NCBI RefSeq assembly: GCF_003351025.1
Contig: NZ_QPCG01000011.1
Coordinates: 1-64,000, forward strand
DNA: 64,000 bases
From: Mucilaginibacter endophyticus
GTDB lineage: Bacteria; Bacteroidota; Bacteroidia; Sphingobacteriales; Sphingobacteriaceae
Reading direction: 5' to 3'
Notes under the pieces: model-generated
Databases searched by the model: none
Told to the model about the DNA's origin: nothing
The model's input: the letters and a program-made list of their open reading frames with translations, nothing else
In this document: positions 55,614 to 63,839 of the stretch, in pieces
How the letters are laid out: each line of letters starts with the position of its first letter
How positions within the stretch are numbered: position 1 is the first letter of the stretch
Program-made: the position numbers and the translations under genes

Positions 55614-55946
55614 CTACAGGCCGAAGAATGATTTGATGATGGTGGCTACGACGACCAAAAAAATGCAGGAACCGAACCAGGCGGCGGCGACTTTGGAGGT
55701 GTCCTGGTCCCCGCTGTTCCATTTCTGGTAGACTTTGACGGCCCCGATAAGGCCGACAATGGCCCCGATACCGTACATCAGGCTGGTGCCGCTTTCAAAA
55801 TAGCTCCTGACCTGGGTGTTGGCTTGCTGGATGCCTGCGTTACCGTCCTGAGCCTGGGTCGTTAAATAAGCCAGGGTGATGAATACCGCGCATACGGCGG
55901 CTTTGGGTAGGGTTTTGCCCCACGATTTTCTCTTGCACTTTTCCAT
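55614..55946 (-). CDS. traE: Conjugative transposon protein TraE (DUF4134)
   Basis: A 110-residue protein with a signal-like helix (LPKAAVCAVFITLAYLTTQA) and two later helices (LMYGIGAIVGLIGAVKVYQKW, VAAAWFGSCIFLVVVATIIKSFFG). This is the VirB2-like pilin/channel protein DUF4134. Confidence 0.9.
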   Translation of the reverse strand: MEKCKRKSWGKTLPKAAVCAVFITLAYLTTQAQDGNAGIQQANTQVRSYFESGTSLMYGIGAIVGLIGAVKVYQKWNSGDQDTSKVAAAWFGSCIFLVVVATIIKSFFGL

Positions 55947-56201
55947 TTCACTATCGTTTTGTTCTTATTGAATTCTGAGGCTTTTTTGCTTTTCGCTTTC
56001 GGCCTTTTGCTTTTTTCGGGGCATGGGTTTCCCATACCCGCTCCCGGTGTTCCCGGGAGGGGCGGGAAAAAGCCGCTACCGTAACCCATTTCTATCCGGT
56101 CCTGGCTCTACAGCACGGGGCCGGTGCAGCTTTTTGGGGTTGTCTCAATGTTTCCCCTTAATGGCCCCGCGGGTTGCGAGGCCGGGGAATGGCACGGCGT
56201 G
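55947..56201. other. Spacer inside the tra operon
   Basis: GC-rich, gene-free. Contains imperfect hairpins around 56030-56065 (CCCGGGAGGGGCGGG region). No gene is supported. Confidence 0.3.
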
Positions 56202-56702
56202 CTAAGCGCTCCACCACAGATCCACTTCACTTTCACTCAGCAGCGCCGTGCCGGTATTTTCGCATTCCCTGACGACGAGGGCGTTGATCTTTTCGCGGTC
56301 TTTCGTCGCGGCGACATCAGGGTAATCGTTGAGTATTTTCTGGAGTTTGGGAATGAGCTCAGCGGGGGCGAAAGGTTCGTCGCTTGCCTCACCGATACAT
56401 TGTCGTAATTGCCAGGCCAGATCTCCGGCAGTTCCGCTGAAAGCTGGCTGTTGTGCATAGGCCATAGTTTCCTTTACCATCGTTTCGAACGTTTCGCCAG
56501 ATTGGATAACAGGTGCTTCCTGGTATTCCAATGCTGAAGGCAGTTCCAGCGTATTTTTACTTTTGCCGGTTACCCGGTTGATCACCTTCCTGATCTCTGA
56601 ACGATAATGCTTCCAGGAGATAAAGGCATAGTAAATAACCATAGCAGCAATTGAGGTGCTGATGTATTGTTTCCAGGAGATATTGTTTAAAAGCTGTTCC
56701 AT
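56202..56702 (-). CDS. Hypothetical element membrane protein
   Basis: A 166-residue protein: one membrane helix near residues 16-30 (STSIAAMVIYYAFISW), a long cytosolic part with FETMVKETMAYAQQPAF and a C-terminal acidic region. It is the first gene of the tra operon in reading order. No family recognised. Confidence 0.55.
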   Translation of the reverse strand: MEQLLNNISWKQYISTSIAAMVIYYAFISWKHYRSEIRKVINRVTGKSKNTLELPSALEYQEAPVIQSGETFETMVKETMAYAQQPAFSGTAGDLAWQLRQCIGEASDEPFAPAELIPKLQKILNDYPDVAATKDREKINALVVRECENTGTALLSESEVDLWWSA

Positions 56703-56876
56703 TTTCGTATTGCTTAAGTGATAATCCGGCGGTTATGTGCCGTTTGATGATACAAAGCAAGCGGATTTGGAGACGCGCATAAACTTCAACTTTGAGTTGA
56801 AGCTGTATTGAATTACTTGAAGCCAGTATGAAAAGGGGGGCGCTTTTTCTTCAGGTTGGGTTGTTTGCAGGAAAAT

Positions 56877-57319
56877 ATGAGCAGACTGGGTGTGTCTTGG
56901 AGCGGCATGTTTGGTTCTCATGGTGGGGCGTCTATAGCTCCCAAAGATGTTATTTTATCCGAAGGAATGCCTCCTGTAGAAAGCGAAGGTGATGCTATAG
57001 AGGTGAAAATAAAGGAAGGGTGGACATTAGAACAAAGAAATGCAGCGGTACCTAAAGTTGAAAAAATTAATTCTTTAGAACCCACAGTTACAACTGGTAT
57101 TAAAAGACTTGGAAATAATAGAGGTAGCTTTGAAAAAGCTGGTGGTAGTGCTACTCTTCTGAAGATGTCGATCATATGTTAGATTTGCTGTTAAGGGGAC
57201 TTGGCGACGTGTCAAATATGTGGGGGTTGGATAAGAGCTTTAACAGGTTATTTGGAAAGCAAATAAATAATCAAATAATAGGGGCCGGCACTAAAGTAAA
57301 AATAGTAATACGACAATGA
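56877..57319 (+). pseudogene. Frameshifted toxin C-terminal domain
   Basis: From ATG 56877 the frame has WTLEQRNAAVPKVEKIN and a Gly/Ser-rich stretch, then breaks near 57160. In the next frame DVDHMLDLLLRGLGDVSNMW and DKSFNRLFGKQINNQI follow to TGA 57317. DVDHxxDLxLxG...NM...DxSxNRxxGxQI is the C-terminal pattern of Rhs/polymorphic toxin nuclease-like domains. The delivery part is missing. The stop overlaps the ATG of the immunity gene (ATGA). Confidence 0.6.
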
Positions 57320-57932
57320 AACTAGAAGATTTTGAAAACCAATACAAGTTATTGGGCATTGATAATTTATATTGCAACACGTATTCGAATATGGGACGGA
57401 AAGTTCTTGAAACGAACCCAAAAATCAAAGCCTTGTTGGAAAGGCACGAGGGCGCTACTTTCGAAAATGGATTGATCAGAATACATAACGCAGGGTCCTT
57501 TTATTTTTGGACAGGTCTGCCGTTTGAATTTTTTAAGCGATACAGAGGAAAGGCGTATGTTTTTGCATATGACTGGATGGGGCGACAGTATGCCGTTTTG
57601 GGCGAAAATATTATTTTGATGCTCGATCCAGCAACTGCTGAAGTCTTTGAGCTAAAAGTCTCTTTGGAAGAGTTTTTTAATGTTGATCTTTCCCAGGGAA
57701 AGGAAGATCTTTTAGAACAATCCAAATTTCTAGAATCATTAACTTATTATCTGGTGAGTTAAGCTACAAGGATTGCATCGGTTTCATAAAACCACTGTTT
57801 TTAGGCGGTAAAGATGAAGTTGCTAATCTAGAAATCACACAAATGGAAATTTATTGGGAACTATCTTATCAAATATATAATAAAACCAAGAATCTACCTC
57901 CCGGAACTTTGGTCAACTTTAAAATCAAATAA
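57316..57932 (+). pseudogene. Frameshifted immunity protein (DUF1851/Tdi1-like)
   Basis: The frame from ATG 57316 reads RYRGKAYVFAYDWMGRQYAV and IILMLDPATAEVFELK, the T6SS-immunity (GAD-like/DUF1851) pattern, and stops at 57760. A one-base shift near 57740 restores LSYKDCIGFIKPLFLGGKDE and NLEITQMEIYWELSYQI, the second half of the family. It is paired with the toxin remnant just upstream, and both are broken. Confidence 0.65.
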
Positions 57933-58076
57933 ATTACTGATCAAATGCCCGCTTAACTGTTTTGCTTTAAAAACGGGAAAACAAAATTGCCCGAACTTAT
58001 CCGGAAAAGCTCGCTAAGAAAGGAGGGAGAAGTAGCAATTATCAAATGTAATGACAGACCTTGGCATAACCGGCAT
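57933..58076. other. Right edge of the inserted segment
   Basis: Gene-free. It ends at about 58077, where the integrase N-terminal piece is interrupted. No inverted repeat matching the left edge near 43221 is apparent. Confidence 0.4.
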
Positions 58077-58301
58077 TTGCGATTGTAATCCATCGAGATA
58101 ATTGTTTAAAGCGCGGACATCTTCTTTCGTTCCTGTAAGTCTTCCTGCTTTATTATTCCAGCGGGACGGCTCACAGGTTCTCCCGGTAGTGGCTTCTGAT
58201 CGTTTACCGTCAACAGTAAACCGGAGATAAACGGGTATTGGGCCTGATTGATAGTTCTTTGGCTTTTTCAAATAGAAAAGCAGATTGACGTTTGTTCTCA
58301 T
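58077..58301 (-). pseudogene. Tyrosine recombinase, N-terminal arm-binding part
   Basis: From the ATG at 58301: MRTNVNLLFYLKKPKNYQSG, PIPVYLRFTVDGKRSEATTG, WNNKAGRLTGTKEDVRALNN, ending LDGLQSQ. This is the arm-DNA-binding domain of CTn integrases. After LQSQ the sequence leaves the family. The piece at 43220 starts with QVYDIHRDMI, exactly where this one stops. Confidence 0.85.
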
Positions 58302-58494
58302 GGAAATGAGGATTAATAATGAAACAAAATTAATTTTCTCATCACTTGAGCGCAAGATGTTCATATTTTGAACCGCTTGCATATCAAACAGTTGCAAAAG
58401 AATTGGCGAGTCATTGAGCTACTTTGATTGACTCACCGCATTACTCACCAGAATTATGATTTCAGATGAATAATTTGGTGAGCCCCGAAAGCAA

Positions 58495-58528
58495 AAAACC
58501 CTTCAAATGATATCATTTGAAGGGTTTT
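58495..58528. terminator. 34-bp perfect palindrome at the element edge
   Basis: Two 17-bp arms (AAAACCCTTCAAATGAT / ATCATTTGAAGGGTTTT) with no loop. It may be a bidirectional terminator or part of the attachment region. The truncated SDR begins just after it. Confidence 0.6.
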
Positions 58529-59003
58529 GCTCAATTTTAATATTGATGTAGCGGAATTAATGTATATGGACCTGAACCTGAAAAGCACCTACTTCTCCGT
58601 AAAAAAAGCATTGCCCTATCTGAATGACGGCGCATCGATCATACTGATCGGTTCAACCGCCGCGCACCGCGCAGCGCCGGGCATGACCATTTACGCCGCC
58701 GCCAAAGCTGCCGTGATCTCGCTGGCGAAAGGCCTGTCACTGGATCTGCTGTCCAGGAGGATCAGGGTGAATACCTTATCGCCCGGCTCAATCGATACAC
58801 CCGTGTTCGGCAAGATCGTACCCCAAGAACACGTGGCGAGTGTTAAACAGCTATGGGTTGACCTGATCCCCGTTGGCAGAATGAGCTCTCCTGCTGATAT
58901 GGGCAAAGCGGCGGCTTTCCTGGCTTCAAAGGATTCGGCCTTTATTGTGGGCACAGAACTGATCGCCGACGGTGGTATGACCAATATCAGCCTGATGAAA
59001 TGA
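58527..59003 (+). pseudogene. SDR oxidoreductase lacking its N-terminal half
   Basis: Protein-like text starts near 58545 (DLNLKSTYFSVKKALPYL) and includes the active site IYAAAKAAV (YxxxK) and the C-terminal TELIADGGMTN. The TGxxxGIG cofactor motif and first three strands are absent. The break coincides with the palindrome at the element edge, so insertion or deletion there removed the 5' half. Confidence 0.75.
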
Positions 59004-59048
59004 TCAATAACGGGAGCGTCATTTCTGCACCCTGCCAGCAACCTGATC

Positions 59049-59078
59049 TTTGAATGTGGCGGGATTTGAATAGCTTTG
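59049..59078 (+). promoter_or_regulatory. Promoter of Crp/Fnr gene
   Basis: TTTG (59049-59052), 18 bases, TAGCTTTG (59071-59078): a good match to the Bacteroidota -33/-7 pattern. It lies 16 bases before the ATG of the regulator. Confidence 0.6.
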
Positions 59079-59094
59079 TTAAAAAGCCGTTTGA

Positions 59095-59673
59095 ATGTCG
59101 CCAACGTTTATAAACTATCTTCAGGAAAAAGGTACGCTCACGCCGGAGGACCTGGAATTGATCGCCAATGCTTCGATAGCAAAACGCGCACGAAAGGGTC
59201 AATATCTGCTGGAGGAAGGCGAGGTTAGCGACTTTCTCGGATTCGTCGTCAAGGGGGCTTTCCGGTTATTCCGTATCGGGGATGATCGGCAGGAGCATGT
59301 GATGCGGTTCGCTATCGAGGACTGGTGGATATCGGATTTCACCAGCTTTATGTCCGGCCTGCCCTCCCATTGTTACATCGAAGCGCTGGAGGACAGTGAG
59401 ATGATCCGCTTTTCCAAAAAGAGCTGGGAGGAACTGCTCGCTGCCTCGCCAAATTTTAAACGCATCATTGATGCACTGACGACACGGAATTTTGAAGCCC
59501 ACCAAAACAGGATCTTCAGCAACATCAGCGATCCGGCGGAAGTGCGTTATGAAAAATTCGTGCAGCAATACCCGACGCTTTACAACCGCATCCCATTGTA
59601 TATGATCGCCTCTTTCCTGGGTCTCACCCGCGAAACCCTGAGCCGTGTCAGGAGGCAAGCCGTTACCAAATAA
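59095..59673 (+). CDS. Crp/Fnr-family transcriptional regulator
   Basis: A 192-residue regulator: sensor barrel with YLLEEGEVSDFLGFVVKGAF, DRQEHVMRFAIEDWWISD; HTH MIASFLGLTRETLSRVRRQ. It is a paralogue of the protein at 12599 (same length, shared LEEG, WWI and TRETLSR segments). It ends against the convergent cupin gene with no spacer. Confidence 0.88.
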   Translation: MSPTFINYLQEKGTLTPEDLELIANASIAKRARKGQYLLEEGEVSDFLGFVVKGAFRLFRIGDDRQEHVMRFAIEDWWISDFTSFMSGLPSHCYIEALEDSEMIRFSKKSWEELLAASPNFKRIIDALTTRNFEAHQNRIFSNISDPAEVRYEKFVQQYPTLYNRIPLYMIASFLGLTRETLSRVRRQAVTK

Positions 59674-60180
59674 CTATCGCTTATCCAGGAAATCCGCCGG
59701 GTACAATACCTGCCCATGCGACCGGGCGATATTCTGGATTCGCTTGAGCGATTCTGCATACATCGGAGGCGGCGGCAAAAACTGGCCCGCCGCAACCGGC
59801 TCGCCAATCTCTTCAAAAAAATCTTCCAGGCCCGCCGGAGCAACGGTGCACAGGAGTTGAGCCATTTGATCGCTGATATTTTTAAAGTAATGCACCACGC
59901 CGCCCTTGGGTATCAGGACGAATGCGCCTTTTCTGGCGGTATAGGTTCCCGCTTCTGAATGTACTTCCACTTCGCCGTCCACCACGTAAAACGATTCAAA
60001 AAAGTCGGCATGGGAATGCGGACTGGGGCCATTTTGCGGCGGCACCCGCATCTCGATGGTCGAAAAGGCGCCGCCGGTTTGCTGCCCTGACACCAGTACG
60101 CGGTAATTACCGCCTATAACTGCTAATATTTTACCGCCAACAGGATCGACTATGGATGGCATTGATTTGATGTTTTCCAT
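59674..60180 (-). CDS. Cupin-domain protein
   Basis: A 168-residue cupin: NYRVLVSGQQTGGAFSTIEM, metal motif PSPHSHADFFESFYVVDGEV, GAFVLIPKGGVVHYFKN, and a C-terminal arm LLCTVAPAGLEDFFEEIG. It is the intact relative of the broken cupin at 14672. Each lies beside a Crp/Fnr gene, so this pairing recurs. Confidence 0.85.
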   Translation of the reverse strand: MENIKSMPSIVDPVGGKILAVIGGNYRVLVSGQQTGGAFSTIEMRVPPQNGPSPHSHADFFESFYVVDGEVEVHSEAGTYTARKGAFVLIPKGGVVHYFKNISDQMAQLLCTVAPAGLEDFFEEIGEPVAAGQFLPPPPMYAESLKRIQNIARSHGQVLYPADFLDKR

Positions 60181-60189
60181 GATGTGATT

Positions 60190-60570
60190 TTACTTAGATT
60201 TTTTGATCAATAACAAAAGGCCAAACACCGCACAGATCAAGATAGCGATGATATGTGGCATGGCCTGCAAGATACTGTTATAAGGTTTGCTCAGCACCAC
60301 CAGCATATCGTTTACCGGTATGATGGTTCCGGCCAGCAAGGTGACGCCCACGGTTTGCCTTTGTTTCAGCAATACAAAGCCGCAGAGCAGTATGCCCGAA
60401 AAAATATCGCGGATACCTTTGATGTAGTGAAATGAATAATCGCCGCCCGCATTGTAATGAATGCCGAAGCCGGCAGTAGCCGCTTCAGGGGCGAAAAAGA
60501 AACGGGTCCCTAAAAAGATCATGCCCAAACCCAGCAGGCATGCCATTGCATAAGAAATTTTTGTTGTCAT
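60190..60570 (-). CDS. DUF4267 membrane protein
   Basis: A 126-residue protein from the ATG at 60570 (MTTKISYAMACLLGLGMIFL). It has four hydrophobic segments, FGIHYNAGGDYSFHYIKGIRDIFSGI and IIPVNDMLVVLS, matching DUF4267. It precedes the cupin gene on the same strand by nine bases. Confidence 0.78.
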   Translation of the reverse strand: MTTKISYAMACLLGLGMIFLGTRFFFAPEAATAGFGIHYNAGGDYSFHYIKGIRDIFSGILLCGFVLLKQRQTVGVTLLAGTIIPVNDMLVVLSKPYNSILQAMPHIIAILICAVFGLLLLIKKSK

Positions 60571-60642
60571 GATTTTAAGTATTAAATGATGACACAAAAT
60601 TCCCTAAATCAGGTTTGGCATTCATGCACCTGGGTTAACAAA

Positions 60643-61224
60643 TCATTTTGAACTAAAAATTCTTTTGCGAATACGGCTGAGCGATTGCGGCTTTACGCCG
60701 ACATAGGAAGCGATATGGTATTGCGAAACCCTTTGCAGCAGGTCAGGATGTTCGCTCAGCAACTTTTGATACCGGTTTTCCGGGCTATCGGTGTACAAAG
60801 AAGTCAGAGCTTTCAGCAATTGAACAAACACCTGTTCGATCACCATTCTGCCAAACCGTTCGCCGCCGCTAACGGACTGATAGAAAACCTGCAGGTCGGC
60901 GTGGGAGATCTGCCATAGCGCACAATCTTCCAGCGCCTGGATGATCTTGGTAGACGGCGTCTGCGGCAGGAAGCTTTCATAGTTGCAGACGAAGTTATGC
61001 TCCTGCCCGAACTCATAGGTCTTTTCCTCGCCGTCAGCATTTATATAATAGCGTACCAAGCCCTTTTCGATAAAGCCGGCGTATTTACATACCTGTCCGT
61101 CCGCAAGAAAAAATTCACTCTTTTTAAGGTCCCTTTTTTTGAACAATCTGCCGATCACATCCACCTCGTCCTCGCTGAGGCTGATCAAAGATCGTATGCT
61201 GCTGATCAAAGCTTCCGGTATCAT
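60643..61224 (-). CDS. Crp/Fnr-family transcriptional regulator
   Basis: A 193-residue regulator: FFLADGQVCKYAGFIEKGLVR, DGEEKTYEFGQEHNFVCNYESFL, and HTH HIASYVGVKPQSLSRIRKRI. It is divergent from the SDR operon at 61346, with 120 bases between them, and is a candidate regulator of that operon. Confidence 0.85.
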   Translation of the reverse strand: MIPEALISSIRSLISLSEDEVDVIGRLFKKRDLKKSEFFLADGQVCKYAGFIEKGLVRYYINADGEEKTYEFGQEHNFVCNYESFLPQTPSTKIIQALEDCALWQISHADLQVFYQSVSGGERFGRMVIEQVFVQLLKALTSLYTDSPENRYQKLLSEHPDLLQRVSQYHIASYVGVKPQSLSRIRKRIFSSK

Positions 61225-61345
61225 TTCATCTTTTTGGTGAAGTTAAACTTTTTTGATCATATCCTTTTGGCTACAAGCTTCCGACTTTTGAACACATTGC
61301 CTTGCTGGAAAGGGTACAATTTTGCTTTCAACAAAAACAGCAAAC

Positions 61346-62128
61346 ATGGAACTACAACATAACACGATCCTGATCACCGGCGGAACCAGTGGCTTCGGCT
61401 TCGAGTTCGCCTCGCGGCTACTCGCGCTTGGCAATACTGTGATCATCACGGGTCGGAATATTCAGAAATTGCAGGAAACAAAACAACAATTGCCGGCTAT
61501 CCATACCATCCAAAGTGATGTCAGCAAAGCCGAAGATATCATCAGTCTATTCGAACAGGTCAGCTCGGAATTTCCCAGGCTGAACATCCTCATCAACAAC
61601 GCCGGCGAGATGCGGCCTATCATTGTTCATAAAGACCACGGGCTCGAAGACTTAACCCGCGAAATTAGCATTAACCTCATGGGGCCCATCCGTATGGTGC
61701 AGCAATTTCTGCCGCTGCTGAAAAAGCAACAAAATGCAGCCATCCTCAACGTCACCTCGGGTATCGCATTAATGGCTTTTCCATTGACGCCGATATACAG
61801 CGCCAGCAAATCGGGTCTGCGCGCCTTTACGCAGTCGCTGCGTGTCCAGCTCAAACATACCGGCATCAAGGTTTTTGAACTGGTTGCGCCCGGCTCGCCT
61901 ACGCCGCTAAACGAAAAGTTTAAGGGCGTGGATGGTTTTAGCAATAATGGTTTTTTACCCGCCGAAAAGATCGTTGCCGAAGCCATAGCCGGCTTAAAAA
62001 GCAATAAGTATGAGATATATCCCGGCCCGTTGAAAGTACTGCGTTTCCTCATAAGGCTGTTTCCGGGTACTATACTTAGGTTTGCCAGCAGGATCGGCGC
62101 CAAAGCGATGGAGGGAACATCGAAATGA
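61346..62128 (+). CDS. Short-chain dehydrogenase (DltE-like)
   Basis: A 260-residue SDR from the ATG at 61346. Cofactor motif LITGGTSGFGFEFA, NNAGEMRP, active site YSASKSGLRAFTQSL with Ser in LNVTSGIAL, and a C-terminal membrane-associated tail (LRFLIRLFPGTILRFASRI). It overlaps the next gene by four bases. Substrate unknown. Confidence 0.9.
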   Translation: MELQHNTILITGGTSGFGFEFASRLLALGNTVIITGRNIQKLQETKQQLPAIHTIQSDVSKAEDIISLFEQVSSEFPRLNILINNAGEMRPIIVHKDHGLEDLTREISINLMGPIRMVQQFLPLLKKQQNAAILNVTSGIALMAFPLTPIYSASKSGLRAFTQSLRVQLKHTGIKVFELVAPGSPTPLNEKFKGVDGFSNNGFLPAEKIVAEAIAGLKSNKYEIYPGPLKVLRFLIRLFPGTILRFASRIGAKAMEGTSK

Positions 62129-62487
62129 AGACCATAACGATCGTGCTGATGGCCATATCAGCCATCCTGAGCTTTAAACATGGCTGGGATGCTTTCCGTC
62201 CGGCGACATCCGAGCAGCTTAAAATGATGACGATGTTGGGGACCAGCCCAAATCTGATGCCTTACTTAGGTGCATTATCTATCAGCATTGGTCTATTGTT
62301 ACTGTTTCCGCAGACTTTCTTCATCAGTAACGTATTGAATGCCTGTACGATTTTGCTGATCATGGCACTGGCTTTGAGGGCCGGTGATGTAAAAACTGCG
62401 CTCATCGAAATTCCTTTCTTAGCGTTGCCCTTATTATTGATCTGGATCAAATCCAATTTTCAATTAAATTTGTGGTCATGGTCATGA
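62125..62487 (+). CDS. Small four-helix membrane protein
   Basis: A 120-residue protein with four hydrophobic segments, including ITIVLMAISAILSFKHGW and GALSISIGLLLLFPQTFF. It resembles DoxX-like small membrane proteins. It overlaps both neighbours by four bases (ATGA), so it is translated with the SDR and the AraC regulator. Confidence 0.7.
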   Translation: MKTITIVLMAISAILSFKHGWDAFRPATSEQLKMMTMLGTSPNLMPYLGALSISIGLLLLFPQTFFISNVLNACTILLIMALALRAGDVKTALIEIPFLALPLLLIWIKSNFQLNLWSWS

Positions 62488-63386
62488 AGACACCTTACCG
62501 GATCAGGTCGATCACTGAAGTGCACCGCCTGATGGGGCTGCCCAAGCCGCAGCACCCGCTGATCGGGGTCATTGACCTTCAAGGGCTGAAAGATGAGCGG
62601 GATATCGAAGCGGTCACCTTTGACTTTTATGTCGTCTCGCTTAAACGGGGCTGCGATAAACTGCTGTACGGCCAGCAGAAATATGATTTCGACGAAGGCC
62701 TGATGGCCTTTATGGCTCCCGGGCAAGTCCTGCGTGGTGAACCTAACGGCGTACCCGAACAATTGGAAGGCTGGATGCTGTTTATTCATCCTGATTTCTT
62801 ATGGAACACGACACTTGCCAAAAAGATTCGGCATTATGAATACTTTCATTATGCCGCTAACGAAGCCCTGTTTTTATCGGATAAAGAAGAGACGATTATC
62901 AACGGTATCGTAGACCTCATCAAAAACGAGTACCACGCCAATATAGATAAGTTCAGCCAGGACGTGATCATCGCTCAACTGGAACTGCTGTTTACCTATG
63001 CCCAGCGCTTTTACGAGCGGCAGTTCATTACCCGTAAGATCAGCGGCAGCCAATTGCTGAACCGGCTGGAAGACCTGCTGACCAATTATTTCGACAATGA
63101 AGCGCTGCTGGCTAAGGGCTTGCCATCAGTACAGTACATCGCTAGTCAGCTGAATATTTCCATTAAATACCTGGGGAGTTTACTCAAACAAGTCACCGGG
63201 CAGACCACGCAGCAGCACATCCACGCCAAACTGATTGAAAAGGCCAAGGTAAAACTATCGACCACCGAACTGTCGGTTAGCGAGATCGCCTACAGCCTCG
63301 GCTTTGAGCATTCCCAGTCCTTCAGTAAACTCTTCAAAAGGAAGACCCGGCAATCGCCGCTGGAGTTCAGGCAGGCATTCCATTAA
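62484..63386 (+). CDS. AraC-family transcriptional regulator
   Basis: A 300-residue regulator. N-terminal cupin-like sensor with FDEGLMAFMAPGQVLRGE, C-terminal double HTH: YIASQLNISIKYLGSLLKQ and ELSVSEIAYSLGFEHSQSFSKLFKRKTRQSPLEFR. ATG 62484 overlaps the preceding stop (ATGA). It is probably the regulator of the SDR-membrane protein operon it belongs to. Confidence 0.9.
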   Translation: MKTPYRIRSITEVHRLMGLPKPQHPLIGVIDLQGLKDERDIEAVTFDFYVVSLKRGCDKLLYGQQKYDFDEGLMAFMAPGQVLRGEPNGVPEQLEGWMLFIHPDFLWNTTLAKKIRHYEYFHYAANEALFLSDKEETIINGIVDLIKNEYHANIDKFSQDVIIAQLELLFTYAQRFYERQFITRKISGSQLLNRLEDLLTNYFDNEALLAKGLPSVQYIASQLNISIKYLGSLLKQVTGQTTQQHIHAKLIEKAKVKLSTTELSVSEIAYSLGFEHSQSFSKLFKRKTRQSPLEFRQAFH

Positions 63387-63413
63387 GACCATTAATAAGC
63401 CATGTGCGCACGG

Positions 63414-63822
63414 TTAACTATGGAATTTGAGTTTGCCAACTGCTTTATCTACTTTCCTGTTTTCGCCATAAATGATGATCCCAACGAGATCGAGTTCATC
63501 ATCACCGTTTTTGGCGATTTCCGCCAGGTTACCTTCTTCATTCTTGGTAGCGAATAATTCACGCGTATATACCCCGATCTTTAATTCCCTTTTGCTCGCC
63601 CGCGCAAAGGCGCGTTTGAGTTGGTCTTCACTATCGGCACCATACACCAGAATAGGATGTTTAATAAAAGGCAAATAAGGTTCCGGATGCACTGACCTAT
63701 GGGGCGCCATGGGGCTCCGGTAGTGCAATGGCTATGGAGCTGGCCAAAAAAACGGTCACGTTCAGTTTCTCCCAGTTTTCAAGGGTGTTAAGAATTACGA
63801 CGGTGATCTTGTTATCGTACAT
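63414..63822 (-). pseudogene. DUF2000 gene with a stop and a frameshift
   Basis: From ATG 63822 the frame reads KITVVILNTLENWEKLNVTV, FLASSIAIALPEPHGAP, then TAG. A one-base shift nearby restores YLPFIKHPILVYGADSEDQL, KIGVYTRELFATKNEEGN and LDLVGIIIYGENRKVDKAVG, the DUF2000 pattern, to 63414. The gene is otherwise complete. Confidence 0.7.
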
Positions 63823-63839
63823 ATCAGTTCTTTTCAATA

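Noticed and set aside
46257-56702. A functional complete conjugative transposon
   Set aside because: Key transfer and mobilisation genes are missing and the integrase is broken.
58302-58494. tRNA as integration site
   Set aside because: No cloverleaf or tRNA 3' end could be found between the integrase and the SDR.
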